DNA from: Neurospora tetrasperma FGSC 2508
Taxonomy: Eukaryota > Ascomycota > Sordariomycetes > Sordariales > Sordariaceae
Reading direction: 5' to 3'
Assembly (NCBI RefSeq): GCF_000213175.1
Contig: NW_009799103.1
Span: forward strand, 1,947,833 to 2,011,832
Length of the DNA stretch: 64,000 nucleotides
The notes below the pieces were generated by a model. The model saw only the letters and a list, made by a program, of their open reading frames with translations, was not told where the DNA came from and did no database searches. Position 1 is the first letter of the stretch. Every line of letters starts with the position of its first letter. Shown here piece by piece: positions 11,148 to 25,200 of the stretch. The translations under genes and the position numbers were made by a program.

Positions 11148-14018
11148 TGTTACGGTACGTAGACTGGGCGAGTGGCTGGCACTGCTTGTAATTGGTCTGC
11201 CAGAGTATTGCACAGCGAGCAGTCGTGTGTGGTTGAAATGCTATATTTAATAAAGAGAGTAAAGGAAGACTGCACTAGAAGGGTGTAGTCGAGAGAAGGT
11301 TTTGTGTAGTGTGCTAAGACCGCACGGGCTAGGCAAATATGTGAATCCGACCAACCAGAAGGCGCGCATCCTTATTGATACAGCCAATCCCGGCTTGGCA
11401 GACTTGGTAAAGCCGAGTCTTTAATCCTGGGCGCTAGCCCTATAACATCACCCCCTACTCCCCCTTGGGGAGCCCGGTCCACCGCACCAGAAAAGACTGT
11501 CTATACAACTAAATATATAAAAAATGATTAAAATCCCCTACAACCGCTCCTAACCAAATACCCAGCTAAATAGGCACGAATAACAATATTAGAAAAGAAA
11601 GATTTCTCTATTTAAGTCCCTAAATAAACCTTATACAATTACCTACGCTCTACCCGAGTCGGTAATAATGTACCTACTGCTACCCTTATGGAGCTGCACC
11701 CCGGCTAGGGTACTAAGATTAAATTAGGGGATATTTTTAGACCACGCCTATTAAGCAATTCCTCTTCCGTAGAATTGTAAATCTATATAAGCCAGCAAAC
11801 GGTCAGATTGTAGCTATCACTTAATACTTTGTAACACTCTGCTTCTCCTACCAATAGGGGCCTCCTCATCCTTATTGTTATAAGGAAAGCTCAATAGTCC
11901 TTATACTTACGGAATATTATATTTATTACCCTCTAACGGTTATAAATTATAGTAAATACTAATATCTAATTGGCTATACGTAGAGGGGTACAGTCTAAGG
12001 ATTTACTATACTACCAATATAAAATAAATTAGTACTTCTTATATTGTAGCCTCGCCTCTCCTAACTGCTAGAGATTCCTCCCTTTGAATCTCCAGTTAGC
12101 GCTCCCTCTACTATAGTCTTATTAGGGTCCTACTTAGCCCGAATCTTCCTCCTCTTCCTAATTATCACTATTGTAATTATTTAAACCCTTACTAGGTTGT
12201 AGGCGGACTATATTCATCTTTATAGATAACCGCGGGCATTTCTTAAATTAATACAATCTACTACTATAGTTAGTATATTTACCTTCCTTCTTCTACTTAT
12301 TTTTTTACTTTTAAAATAGTAATAGTACCGAGGACCTTATTACCGAAATATTAATAAAGGTATCTATAGGATTACTAGCGTTATTATTAACCAATTGCCT
12401 CTAGGAAAACAAAGTAAAAAAGGCGTTGCCATCAAAACGGCGGAAGTATTTAAATAGTAGTAAATATTGCTGAGACACGTTAATTCTTTTTAAAAGCCGT
12501 TACTTCTAATTATTATTTAAAGTAGTAGTAAATTAGCTAACCTTAGTAGCATTAGACTAGGAATTTATATAGGCGCGGTATAGTACTTTTTTAAAGTAGG
12601 TAATAAAGGCCGCTATAGATTTCTTAGAACCGGGCTTTTAATATAACTAGTACAACTCTTAACCAGCTCTCTTAGCCGTATTAGGGTTTCTATATATAAA
12701 CCTAAATTTCGAAAATAGTTTAAAAGGCGATTGTAGGCTATAGGCGGTAAAAGTAATAAGTAGCTTCTTAATAGCGGGCGATAGGTAAGCGAATAAATAG
12801 TAGAACTACGCTTCTAAATCGCCAATAGCGAGGCCATCTATATAAAGTTTAGCCTACGTACTTAAAATCTATATTTTAAAGTCCTCTTTATTACGAGTAA
12901 AATGTTTAAGGGTAGGGAGTATTGTTTTTCAGGGAGGCGAGGCCTTAAAAGCGGCGAATTCACTTAGTACGGTTTCGAACGCAGTACTAAATTACTATAT
13001 TTATTCTTAGGGGTTTTAAAACTACTATCACAAGGCTAGATCACATACCCTATACTAGTGGTACTATAGCTGGTATACTCACTATACACAATACTATAGT
13101 ACTAGGCTTACTGTAGGTAAGAGGTTACGTAGTAGATCTATTTATAGGTAGATCTTATTTATACCCTATATCTTACTCTAGCTGTGCACATCTCTTCTAC
13201 TTCCCTCGTACAATAACGTATATTGTATTTTATACCTAACGGTATATCCCTATAATAATTTATTATATTTCCTTTATACTACGCGCGTATAATCATTAAA
13301 GATTGGTAACGAACAATTTTCCTAGCGATTATTTAATTTGTTTATTTTTAAATAATTTTATTGTTTTCGTAGTATGCAAACCGACTGAGTATTATTAAAG
13401 GTTTTCGTTAAGTGTGGAGCTAAGGAAGTCTCAATAAGATATTTAATATTATTAGCCACCTTATTTTAGTAAGATAAGCGGTTTCTAGGGGTACTATAGT
13501 TGTTTAATTAATAGTACGACTATAGTTACTACGATTAACTAATTTAAGAATTCAATTGCTTTAGAACCTTTGGCTTTCGATACGGGAAGTATTAATATTA
13601 ATATTACCGGTCTAAGTATCTACAATATAGCCGACAATTACGAAGAGCGGCTCATTGCCGACAAAGACCTAGCGCTTACTATATTAAGTACCTATAATAA
13701 CGACCCGGTTTACTACGTTAAATAAATAGCCTTATAGTAGGTAGTATAATCCGTCGCCCCTTAAATATTCTACCCCATAATTTTCCAACTTCGGGTTATT
13801 AATTTATCTAATATTCTAGTTTTCTATATTATTATTAACCTTATTACAAATACCACAGTACTAGTAGAGTATAATTTTAATTAAAAGGAGGCTAACTATA
13901 AGGCTAAAGTTATTAATTTTATAACTAAATTAAGAAGCTCCAAAATTAAATTATTACTTAGAGAGCAAACTATTAGCGAGCGGTTAATAAGGCCTAGGCT
14001 TTGAACGAAGCTTACAAT

Positions 14019-14786
14019 AATTGAGACGCCCATGCATTTAGAGCTCGAGCGTTGTCATGAGCTGAAAGGTAACATGGAAGATCCGCACCAAAGGTCGTAG
14101 TCCATGGGCCCACCTAATGTAAGCGAGGAAGGCGCGGCGTATCTGTCTATAATGGGCCAGAATATAAAAAAAATACCCGTCTTGGCGTCCCAAAAAGGGA
14201 ATCTTAGCGCCAAGCAAGACACGGTTTAAATAGTAGAGCGAAAAAGCCACTTTTTCCTTTGCAACAGAAATTCCTCCTCTTTTGTCGCGTACATCAAAAT
14301 GCACATAGTGTCAAAATGACGAGAAAAGAAAGGCGGTCATTTTGGTACCGGTCGCATTGTAGTGCACGAGTTGGTTGTTGAGAAAATAATGAAAAAGGTT
14401 AAAAGAAGTAAAGAAAAAAGGTTTTGGTTGCGAATGCGACCGTGCGACCGTTCGTTGCAAATAGCCAAGTCCCAAAAATGACCAAGTCCCAGACTAAGAC
14501 CTTTAACCCTGAGGGTCTAAAGGGGGGTTAGGGTTAGGGTTAAAGATTGAAATTTTTGGAAAGAGAAAAAAAAAAATTTCAAAATTTTGTCTTTAAAGTT
14601 TTTTTTTTCTTTTTCTTTTTTTTTTCTTTTTCTTTTTTTTTTCTTTTTTTATTAAGAATCTAATAATATAGAGAAAGAAATCTGCAGATAAGTATAATCA
14701 GTAATTAAGCCTCGTGGCTTAATGGTTATTATTGTTACTACTCTTTTGAAAGGTTGTCCTTTCAATCCAGCTTGAAGTTTAAGTTT

Positions 14787-14817
<31 letters not shown>

Positions 14818-14889
14818 CAAAAAAGTACTAAGTATGGGCGTCTCTCTGTCTCCCCTGGACTTTGGCTCTGCCCAGGGGAACTGTATTTT
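14019..14889 (+). repeat. E1: unclassified ~870-bp repeat, inserted in C
   Basis: Second copy at 60792-61652. Both begin AATTGAG(G/A)CGCCCATGC and end with a hairpin (CCCCTGG..CCAGGGG) followed by about 12 bases. The box near the start recurs inverted near 14835 (GGGCGTCTC). Internal parts: a GC-richer head, telomere-like GGGTTAGGGTTAGGG near 14526, long T/CT tracts, and a tRNA-like segment near 14705-14785 (GTGGCTTAATGG, then TTTCAATCC). No coding capacity. AATAAT borders both ends (14016-14021, 14892-14897) and may be the target repeat. Family unknown. Confidence 0.82.
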
Positions 14890-16961
14890 AAAATAATCGG
14901 CGCTATTAACGAGATCGGTGACTGAAAAGGAATAATTGCGTCTTTAAAATCTAGGATCGCTAATTTAGAGACCGATAATAATAGTTTACACTCCTTACTT
15001 CGCAATACCAATACCAATGTCCTTAGTAAATTAATAGGTAATAAAGGGATTAGCGGAGGCTATATAGGTAGTTCCGGCCCTAACGATGGCTCCGACGGTA
15101 GTAATAGCTTTAGAAATAATAGAAGAGGAAGTACTAGCAACGGTAGTAATTATAGCTTTTCTTCTATCCCTCCGGCTCCGGGCTACTTAAGCCGTCGTTA
15201 AACTACGGATCCCAAAGTTTTTAACGTTAATAGTAAGACTATACTCAATCGCAATAATAACTATCGTATCTAGCGGACTAAAATTCACCTTTACTAGAAA
15301 TAGGACAATAACTACTTCGCTACCGAGTAGAATAAATTACTATATATCTACTATCGTCTAAGTAAAGTACTAATAACTAATCTAGAAGTTGGAATAGAAA
15401 AAATTATAATATCCAATAACCCGAAGGATTAGCCCTAGGAAACTGCTAAGGTTCTCATCGCTTACCTCGATACTAAATATAATACAATAGATATAAAGAT
15501 TAACGCCGAGTGTAAGCTCTAGTAGCTCTAGTACAAAGATAGCTTCTAAGACTTTAAGAATAAATTTATTATATAAACTGACCGTTGCAATATAGTCAAT
15601 TCTATACGTATTTTTTAATTTAAATAAAAGATTAAAGGATCCCTTACAGACGCTATATTAATCTAATAAGAATAACCGGCCAATAATAACTTTAACGGCT
15701 AGCTAAAGCTAATCCGAAAGCTAGCCTAGAATTTTAAAGAGTATTAATTTAATATTAAAATAGCCAGCGCCTATTAAAGTACCGGTACTAGCAATAATAA
15801 TAGTGGCAACGCCTATAATACGTCTAGTAACTCTAATAAAACTACTTCCTAAGGAGGCGATATTATAAATCTAAACATTATTTTGTACTATATAGTCCCC
15901 TAAACTGTCTGGAAATAGCGTACTACTAACGGCGAATACGAGAAGTACGGTAGGAAGGGCTATAATTGGAAGAAATATTAAACTAAGCTTAATTTAAGAG
16001 ATAGTAAGAGTTCTATTAACGGTACAACTAATTAGAAGAATAGGCTTAAGAACTAGGATAAAAAGGCCGGTTAAAGCGGTTATAGTAATAAGAAAAGCAA
16101 CGATATTAGAGCCGCTAATGATATTAGTAATAATATTTAAGCCAATACTAATGAATAGGGAAATACTACGCTTCTATTATAAGTCGCTAGCGGAGGCCAC
16201 CGCCAAAAAAGGAGGAGGAAGGGATAAAATAATATATTCTTAACGAGCCGTTAAATTAAAAAGAATCTTTAGAATCTTTATTAATTAATTTAATTATAAT
16301 TAAACTAGAAAAATCTATCCTTCTTTCAAATTACTTCTATTATAGTAGGCGTAAAATATATTATTTAATGTTAGTTAATAGAGGATATATAGGTAAAATT
16401 CTTATTAATATTAATTTTGTTAAATTAAATAATTTACCGATTTATAAATTAGACGGACTACGACTTCTACGTCTCGTAGATCGTAACCTCAATACTTATA
16501 TTATAAGATCTATAACTGTAATAATAAAAATTAGGGTACATAGTAAAAACATTAATATATTAATCTTTATTCTTTCACTTACTAATCTAGTAATTTTAAA
16601 ATTCTTATAGTTATAATAATACAACCCATCTACGAATTAGGAGACGGGAGAGTTAAAATTCAATAGGAAGTATAAGAGTATATATTTCTCTAGAAATACT
16701 CTAGACTTTTAAACCCGTATACTAAAGACTTTCTATAATAACGCCCTTACAACTATAATACTCTAAAATAAAGTAATAGACCGAAAAGACTTAGGAAAAA
16801 AAATAGGAAGCCCTCCCGAAGCCCTAAAACCCCCGAATCTATCCCAAACCAAACGAACAATCTAATATAGAAAAATAAAGTTGCGGGAAAAATTAGCTAA
16901 GAAGCTAAGCGGAAATATTAATCCAAAATAGCTATAGCCGATTAATTTACCGGAGGGTTAT

Positions 16962-17648
16962 TGTTGGACTTACTATATATATTATATAATATTATATATA
17001 TATACCCTATATTTTTAGTTAAATTTATTTAATTTTATTTAAATAAATAAACGTAGTTAAGATTCTACCATATATAACCCTAACCCTCGTAGAGTGTGTG
17101 GGGGTGACCGGCACGGCCCGGGGTGGCTTAAACTAGCGCCGTGGTTGCCGTGGTGGCTTGACCAGGGTAGACAAACACCTTTGTCAACAAAGGAACCCTT
17201 TGTTCTTTTAACCTTGAAAAACCTCCAACTTCTAAAATAGATTTCTTAGTTGTTCTAAGCCGTACGGTACTGAACAGACTATCTTTAGAATCCTTAGAAG
17301 ACCAAGAATCCAGCTGAACAGACGGAGTGTTTACTGAACAACTAGAAGGCCCAGGAAGTCTATAAGAAGGAAGATTTCCCTCGAGGAATAGAATTTTTAT
17401 AGTTATCTCTATACTAAGCAATACTACTACCATTCTTCTACCTACGCACACAAACCCAGTAGCATTCTGTTCGTCTTTGAACGCTCTACACACTAATATC
17501 AACCACGCATTCGATTACCTACAAATCCATTATCCTTTTCCATCCAGAAAGATTAGATTATTTTTTCCTCTTCGCTTTTCCTCAAGAATACGAATCCCAG
17601 ATTCTCAACGCCCTCTTCCACGCCACCCTCTACGAATCTGAGCTTACA
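16962..17648 (+). mobile_element. G2: solo LTR, inserted in C
   Basis: A 687-bp TG..CA segment flanked by exact target repeats GTTAT (16957-16961 and 17649-17653). It begins TGTTGGACTTACTATATA with a long AT palindrome, as does G1. No internal region or second LTR remains, so this is a product of LTR-LTR recombination. A minus-strand open frame at 17128-17502 lies wholly inside it and is not a gene. Confidence 0.9.
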
Positions 17649-20600
17649 GTTATTAAGCTATAATACTACCCTACAATCCTACGACTAAAGATAAGGAATT
17701 AAAAAAGAAACTAATCCTTTATAGGATAGTTAAAGGACAGCGAATACCTATTATAGACCTAAAAAGGAAGCCCCTAATACCGCTATTCGTTAGACCTATC
17801 GACGTTAATAAAATCCTTATTGATATCGAGGATATTATATAATTCAACGCAGCTAGTTTTAATTTTGCGGTTAAGATAGAACAATTGGAGGCTGTTGTAA
17901 CTATTAGAGTAGAAATTGACGAAACTCTTAAATAAATAAAAGAGGGAGCCGACTATTCAAAAATTAGAAAATTAGAAATTATGGAGCCCATATACAAAGA
18001 TATCTACACAAATAATAGAACCAAGTACAAGGACTAATTTATAAATTATTTTCTAAAAATTTTAAAAAATAACCCTAGTGAAGTTATAGTTAGGATTTCG
18101 GAAGAGGATGTAAAAAAAATCTAGAAAAAAATAAACTGACCGTTGGCCACCGAATAGGAAATTAAAGCCAAAATACTAATATACTATTATAAGTATTAGA
18201 ATGTGGCGAACCTACGAGAAGCTAAAGTTATACCCTAGTACTGTTCTTACAATTATAAGATCAAACTTATTCTAAGAGTAGTTATTCTAAATATTCGCTT
18301 ATAATCCTTCTTACTATTAGAACTAAGAATTATTAAAAAATAGTTCGACGAAAATATTAAATAAGGCTTTATTAGGCTATCCTAATCCTCAACTGCTTTC
18401 CTAGTATTATTAGTGAAGAAATTAAGCGGAGGAGTATATATTTATATAGACTACCGGAGTATTAATAACGCTACCTTAAAAATAAAATACCTACTCCTAT
18501 TAATTAAGGAAACCCTAAATATTATTTACAAAGCGAAAATCTTTACCAAACTCAATGTTATTACTACGTTTAACCGTATCCGAATACACAAGGGCTACAA
18601 ATGGCTTATAACTTTTATAATAAAATTCGGGTTCTACGAATTACTAGTATATCCATTTAAACTATAGGGAGTACTAGTAACTTTCCAGAACTTTATTAAT
18701 AATATCCTATATAACGCCCTAAATAAATTTACTACGGCTCATTCAACAATATCTTAATCTACTCAAACAATAAAGAGAACTATATTAAATATATTTCTAA
18801 CGTCCTAGACCGCCTTGAGCGTTCGGGATTCTAAATCGATATTAATAAATATAAATTCCATACTACTAAGATGAAGTATTTAGGCCTTATTATTATATTA
18901 GAGGGTATCGAAATAAATATAAATAAAGTTAAAGTTGTAATTAAATAGTAAGTACTAGAATTAAAGAAAGTTTTATAGTCCTTTTTAAGCTTCGTTAATT
19001 TCTATAGGTAATTTATTAAGAACTTCTTTAGTATAGTAAAGCCACTATATAAACTTATTTAGAAGAATACCGATTAGTACTAGAATATTGAATATTAAAA
19101 AGTATTCGATAATTTAAAAACGGCCTTTATTATAATACTAGTACTAAAGATTTTCGATTAGGAAAAGAAGATTATAATCGAAATAAATACTTCGAATTAG
19201 GCGTCGGGGGGAATTCTATTACAATAGGGGAACAACGGGATCTTCTATCTGGTAATTTACTTCTTAATAAAGTATAATATAACCGAGTATAACTATAATA
19301 TTTATAATAAGGAGTTATTAGCGATTATTAAAGCCCTCGAAGAATAATCCCTAAAATTCGAAGGTACCTAATAGGAGGTAGAGATTATAATAGACTATAA
19401 AAACTTAAAAATATTTTCTATAATTAAATAACTTACGCTTAGGTATATAAGGTAATTAGAGTTCCTCAACTGCTTCAATTTTCAAATTATCTACCGCCAA
19501 AGCTCGGATAATATCCGCCCTAATATATTAAATAAGAAATTAAAAGATAGGTTGCGGGAGGCAACCGACGAACGATTAATAGTAAGAAAGAAGTTACTTA
19601 TTAACCCGGACTACTTCGACCCAATTTTCTTTAAGGAAGAAGATAGAAATATTAATTACCTATATTTGGGAGTTATAAAGGAAGTTTACTATATAAGCCA
19701 CGCCTTAGACCTATATGATTAAAAATTGGACTTTTAGGAGCTCAACCTATATAAATTCGACGTAGCGAAATCTACTGATAACTTTATCAATAATAGTTTC
19801 ATAAAGTCTAATTTAATATAAGAAATGGTTTTATATCTATAAAAAAAGAACCAATATTTATAGATTACGGAAATTAAAAAGAAGTTTAAAATCGCCTTTG
19901 CCGAATATTCAACAGAGTAGGGCCGTATTTACTAGAAGAAGGATACGGAAGAGAGGGTATTTATTAATTCTAATAATAGAAGTACCTAATTATAATTAAT
20001 TTATAAAATATATATAGTAAAACTAGGAGGGTACCCCGGGCGTAAACGAATATACGAAGCTTTCAATAAATTCAATTACTAATTAAAAATATATTAATTA
20101 ATTAAGGAGTATTATAAAGTATACCTAGTATACGCAAAAACGAAGTCCTTTCGCTATTTTCTAGCTAATTTCCTAAAACCTTTCCTAATCTTATTTAAAT
20201 CCTGGACAGAAATTTCAATAGACTACGTCACGCTAATAATACTATATATAAAACGGGGTAGGACTTATTAATATATAACCGTAATGATCGACCGGTTAAC
20301 TAAAATATAGTATTATATCCCTATAAAAACTTTAGAAATAAATAAATTAATTAAATAGTTTATTGAAAGAATCTTTAATATTTATAATCTACCCAATAGT
20401 ATTATATTTAATAAAAGTTCCTAATTTATTTTAATATTCTAGAAGACCCTATATAATAGGCTAGGCATTATAATCAAATTATTATTGGCCTTCTATTCCT
20501 AAACTAATAGTTAAACGGAGAGGATTAACACCGAAATAGAGTAATACCTTCAGCTTTATATTAACTAGACTTAGGACAACTAAATAGACTAACTACCTCT

Positions 20601-22221
20601 AGCGGAATTTGTATATAATAATACAATATTTAAAACTATTAATATTAATCTATTCTATATTAACTATAGTTTTTACCCTCGTATAGGTATTGAACCGGCT
20701 AAATTATACCTACTAAATCCCTTTAAAGTATAAAAGAAGGAGTTCTTCAAAGCTTCGGAAGTTGCTAACTATTTTTAAACTATTTTAAACGGAATAGTAG
20801 CCCTATCTAAGCAAGCGTAGGACCGGTACAAAGCGAATACGAATAAAAATTATAGAAATATATTAAAATATTATATTACGGACAAAATTCTATTAAATAT
20901 AAAGAACTTCGCTATAGGAAGACTATAAACCAAATTAATACCCAAATAGGAAGGCCTATTCTACATCCTTAAATACAATTCTTATTAGATAAAACTTAAG
21001 CTCCTAAAGAATATAAAGGTTAACCTAGTATTTTATATATCTATAATTAAACTATAAGAAATATTAAACCTCCCGGAATAATAAAATATCGAATAAAATA
21101 TCCTAACCAACTAAAGGCGCACTATAACCCGCACCGATAATAATAATAATAATAAATAGTAGAAATAGGAATTCGAAAGTATTGTAGGATATAGTAAGGT
21201 AAATAACGGCGAATAAATATATTAAATCAAATAGAAAGATATTAACGAACCTACTTAGCAACCGGGTAGGGACTTAAAGAAGTATAATAATACCATCTAA
21301 AAGTTCTACGATAATAATTCTAATATATTACTACTACTAATATAAGTTAAGAGATAGTAAGTAAAAAGGAGACTAAAAAAAAAATTAATATTTGAAATAG
21401 TATTACTATTAAATCCTATAGCTAATTCAAACCTTACTACCGACTTAGACTCACCTCAACTACAACGAAGCGTACGAATCTTAAGGTAAAAAGAGTAAAT
21501 TCAATAAAAAAGAAAGGAATTTAGCGCAACTTATTCTACATACCCTAATTGAATACCTCTTAATATATCCCCTTTTGTAGGGCAACTATTAATAGTACTA
21601 AAAAATAATACATTTTACAATAGTTCTACTCTCCTATTTCTCCCTAGAAGCCTACTCCTACCAAAATAAAATTAAATAAACTAGAGTTAGTAGAAATAAT
21701 AATTGGGGGAGTTAGAGGAGGGGAAAATTAGTAAGAATATTTACAAATAATTACTAGCGAAATTCGAATTAGGAGTCTCTACGCTATTTATACTAATAGC
21801 GGTTATAAGCGTCCTATGCAAACCGCTATATTACGAGCGTCCCTATAGTACCCGCGGGGGGGCTAGTAATAGAAAAGGTCGTTAAAGTTCTCTATATATA
21901 GTAATTAGGCTAATTTACAACGTATAAATAGATTATTAAGGGTAATAATAGCTTTTACAACTAGAAGGGCTAAGTTAGTAATATTTTAGCTAGTATTCTA
22001 CCTCTAAGTAGGAATTTAAGCGCTAAGCGGCTTCCCGCCTTAGTAGGGGCGCTAAAAATTTTTGTTGGTAAATAATTAAGCGCATCTACAACGTAACCGG
22101 GAAGACCTACTTTAGAGATATTAAAGGGCAAAGTAATATATTTAGCAATTCTCTATACAAGGGGAGCTCTTTTACAAGAGGGTAGTATTATAGGGCTAGA
22201 TTACATACCCTATACTAGTAG

Positions 22222-25200
22222 TGTTATAGGGCTAGCGCCCGGGTTATAGACTCTGGTCTCTAAGATTAGAGTTGTTATTAGCCATAGTAGCGCAGAGCGC
22301 GCAGCCCTAATTAAAACCTGTCAGCGCCGGTGGATCCGTATTTCAAATAGACTTTTCCTCCTTTATAAAACCTTAATTAAATTATACAATTAATACTTAT
22401 ATTAACCGTACTATCCCTATTATATTAGGTTCTATCAACCAATAGAACCGATAGATTAAAATATACTACTACTATAGTAATAAAGGTAGTAGTACACCAT
22501 ATCGAACGCAAAAGAAGAAGCAGCGCAATAGGCAGAAGCCTAATAAATAGAGAGTGACAATTTTATTAAAAGTTTTTTATAAGTATAGTATTCGCCAATG
22601 CCGTTAAAGCCGCTATTAGCGCACTACCTATTATATAAAGAATATAAAGTAACCCTTAAATATTCGTTTAAGCAATTACTTATATAACTACTATTACCCC
22701 TAGCGTTATAATTAATACTACTTAAGAAACTGCCCCTATTACTATTCCTAATACTAAATATAAAAATATTTAATAATCGAAGTAGGACGGATTTACTTTA
22801 ACTTTCTCCCTATTTTTTATGCGGCTATACTTTATATATAAAGAGGAGAGAGTAATTAGAGCGATTTCTAATAATAGATTGGGATAGTTAATACTATTCG
22901 ATATATTCCTTAGTAATAAAATAATTAAGGTAGAAGTTTTCTAGTACTAAGGATATATTAATAATTCCTACCACCCTATTAATTAATTTAATTATTTAGA
23001 GTTAATTTTCGGTAGTGAAAATAAGAAGTAGTTCTTATTAATTCGCCTACGAATTATTTATTAATACGAGAATTAGAATTTCATTGATTTCTTCCCAATC
23101 TTTAAAAAGATTTTAATAAAAGTAGGAGGCTTTATATAGAAAAATAAATCCCAATTCGCCTAATTAAATACTTCTATATTTAACGCTCTATACAATTAAT
23201 TAATTTCGGTTCGAATACTTAAAATATATAATAAATATATAGAAGATTTGAAAAATATTATTTAATAGTTCGAAGTAAGCCGAGCCTTCTATAAAATTAG
23301 CGGGAGTAGTAAGGGAACTATTAGCCGCTATTGGAAGTCTTTCTCCTAATAAAAATAAACTATAAATTTACCCTCGAAGGACGATAATAGCAATATATAT
23401 ATAACGATAGGCACTACTAAAACTAAAAGTAAAAAATATAATAAGGACGCTAAATATATTAAATAAATTTTTTAAGAGGAATATAATAAATAACGCTCAA
23501 CCGGGCTTTACTTATATTATAGGGCTAATAAATATATAATTAACAATTATATATATAGACCAGCCCAACGTCCTAATAATATTAGTATAAAAATTATTAA
23601 AGTTAAATCTTAAATCGAACCGTTATTAAAAAATATAAACGATTCGTCCTCGGAAGGGTTGGAAAAAGAGTAACTCCTATATAAAGCCGGTTATAGAAAT
23701 AGATAGGAGTATTAAATAAGGAGGTAGGAGCTTCGAATTTCCTAAATCTTATAGAAATAAATATTATTAAAATCTTTATTACTATTATTAATAAAAATCA
23801 ATTTTATACCTTTGTTAATAAAGGTTATTATTATTATATTATTATTAGTAAGAAAATTATTAAGAAGTTGAAGATTCCGGTAATTCTAATTCCTAAGAAA
23901 TAAATTAGGGGCGCCTCCGCTAAAATAGAAGGTATAGAAATTAAAAGTATTATTTATTTTAGGGTAGATATTTATAATTACAAATCAATCGTCTATACTT
24001 ACGTAATTCCTAAGCTAGAATTCTCTATAATATTAGGAAAATTATAATTAATTATTATAAAAGCCTATTAATTCTATATAAGTCTAGATTTTAGTACGGA
24101 GTAATTGGGTCTTAAATCCTATATTTAGGATATATATTTAAGGAATCTTCTCTTTGCGCTATAGAGATTAGAGAAGCCGTTTACTATTTAGTTACGACTT
24201 TTATAACTATATTAAATAGGATTAAGAAGAAGAGTAGTAGAAAAATTGCAGAAGTAGCAATATTTACTATTAGCCTACGAAATATTAAGAAGGTTTTCAA
24301 ACTTAAGGTTAATATAATTAGTAAGGAATTAAAGGAAAGAATTCCCATTAATATATACGACTTATTCTACATATAAAGGTAATCGGAGGTAGATAAGGTT
24401 AACCCATATTATTCTAATATTAATTATAAAGTAGAAATTAAAAAGAACGAAAGTAGTAGGGAAATACTACTCCCCTATAGTCTATTCTATAGTATATCCT
24501 GAAAAGAATTTTTAGTATTAAAGAAAATGCTTAGAGACCTCTTTAATAAGGGGTTTATCCGCGCTAGTAACTCCCTAATTATAATACCTATCCTCTTTAT
24601 TCGGAAGCTAAGTAGTAATTTACAATTCTATTACAATTACCGGGCTCTAAATATTATTACGAGAGCCAACTATTACCCTCTGCCTTTAATAAAAGAAACC
24701 TTCCGTATTATAATTAAAGTAAAATAATTTATTAAAATAAATATAGTATAAGTATTTTATAAAATTCGTATAATTGAAGGAGAGGAAGGGAAAATAGTCT
24801 TCCGTACGTAATATAATCTATTAAAATAATTTATAATACTATTTAAATTATTAAGAATTCTAACAACCTTCTAACAGTATATTAATAGTATTTTTAGTAA
24901 TTACTTTAACAGTTTCGCTTTAATTTATATAAATAATATACTAATTTTTTCAATTAGGTCGAAAAAAGACTATTTAGTAAAAATCTATAAGGTAATAGAG
25001 TAGTTAACTATAATTAAACTCTATTTAAACCCTAAAAGTATAAATTTATTATTAAAAGTATAAAATACCTCGGCTTTATTATTATTATAAGCGTAGGTAT
25101 CTAAATAGACTTTAAAAAGATTAAAACTATTATAGATTAAATAGCTTTAATATTATAGAAAGGAGTAAGGAACTTCTTTAACTTCGCTAACTACTATTAT

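Noticed and set aside
11148-11447. A single 300-bp LTR at the left edge of the nest.
   Set aside because: The first 39 bp belong to the LTR of H and the remaining 261 bp to the LTR of A1. The 265-bp and 261-bp partners elsewhere and both target repeats show this.
14520-14545. Interstitial telomere.
   Set aside because: Only two or three TTAGGG units, present in both E copies, so it is part of the repeat and not a chromosome end.
14705-14785. Functional tRNA gene within repeat E1.
   Set aside because: The A-box is good but the B-box is weak and the acceptor stem does not pair. The same segment is present in E2, so it is part of the repeat.
17128-17502. A 124-codon minus-strand gene.
   Set aside because: It lies wholly inside solo LTR G2 and has no domain.
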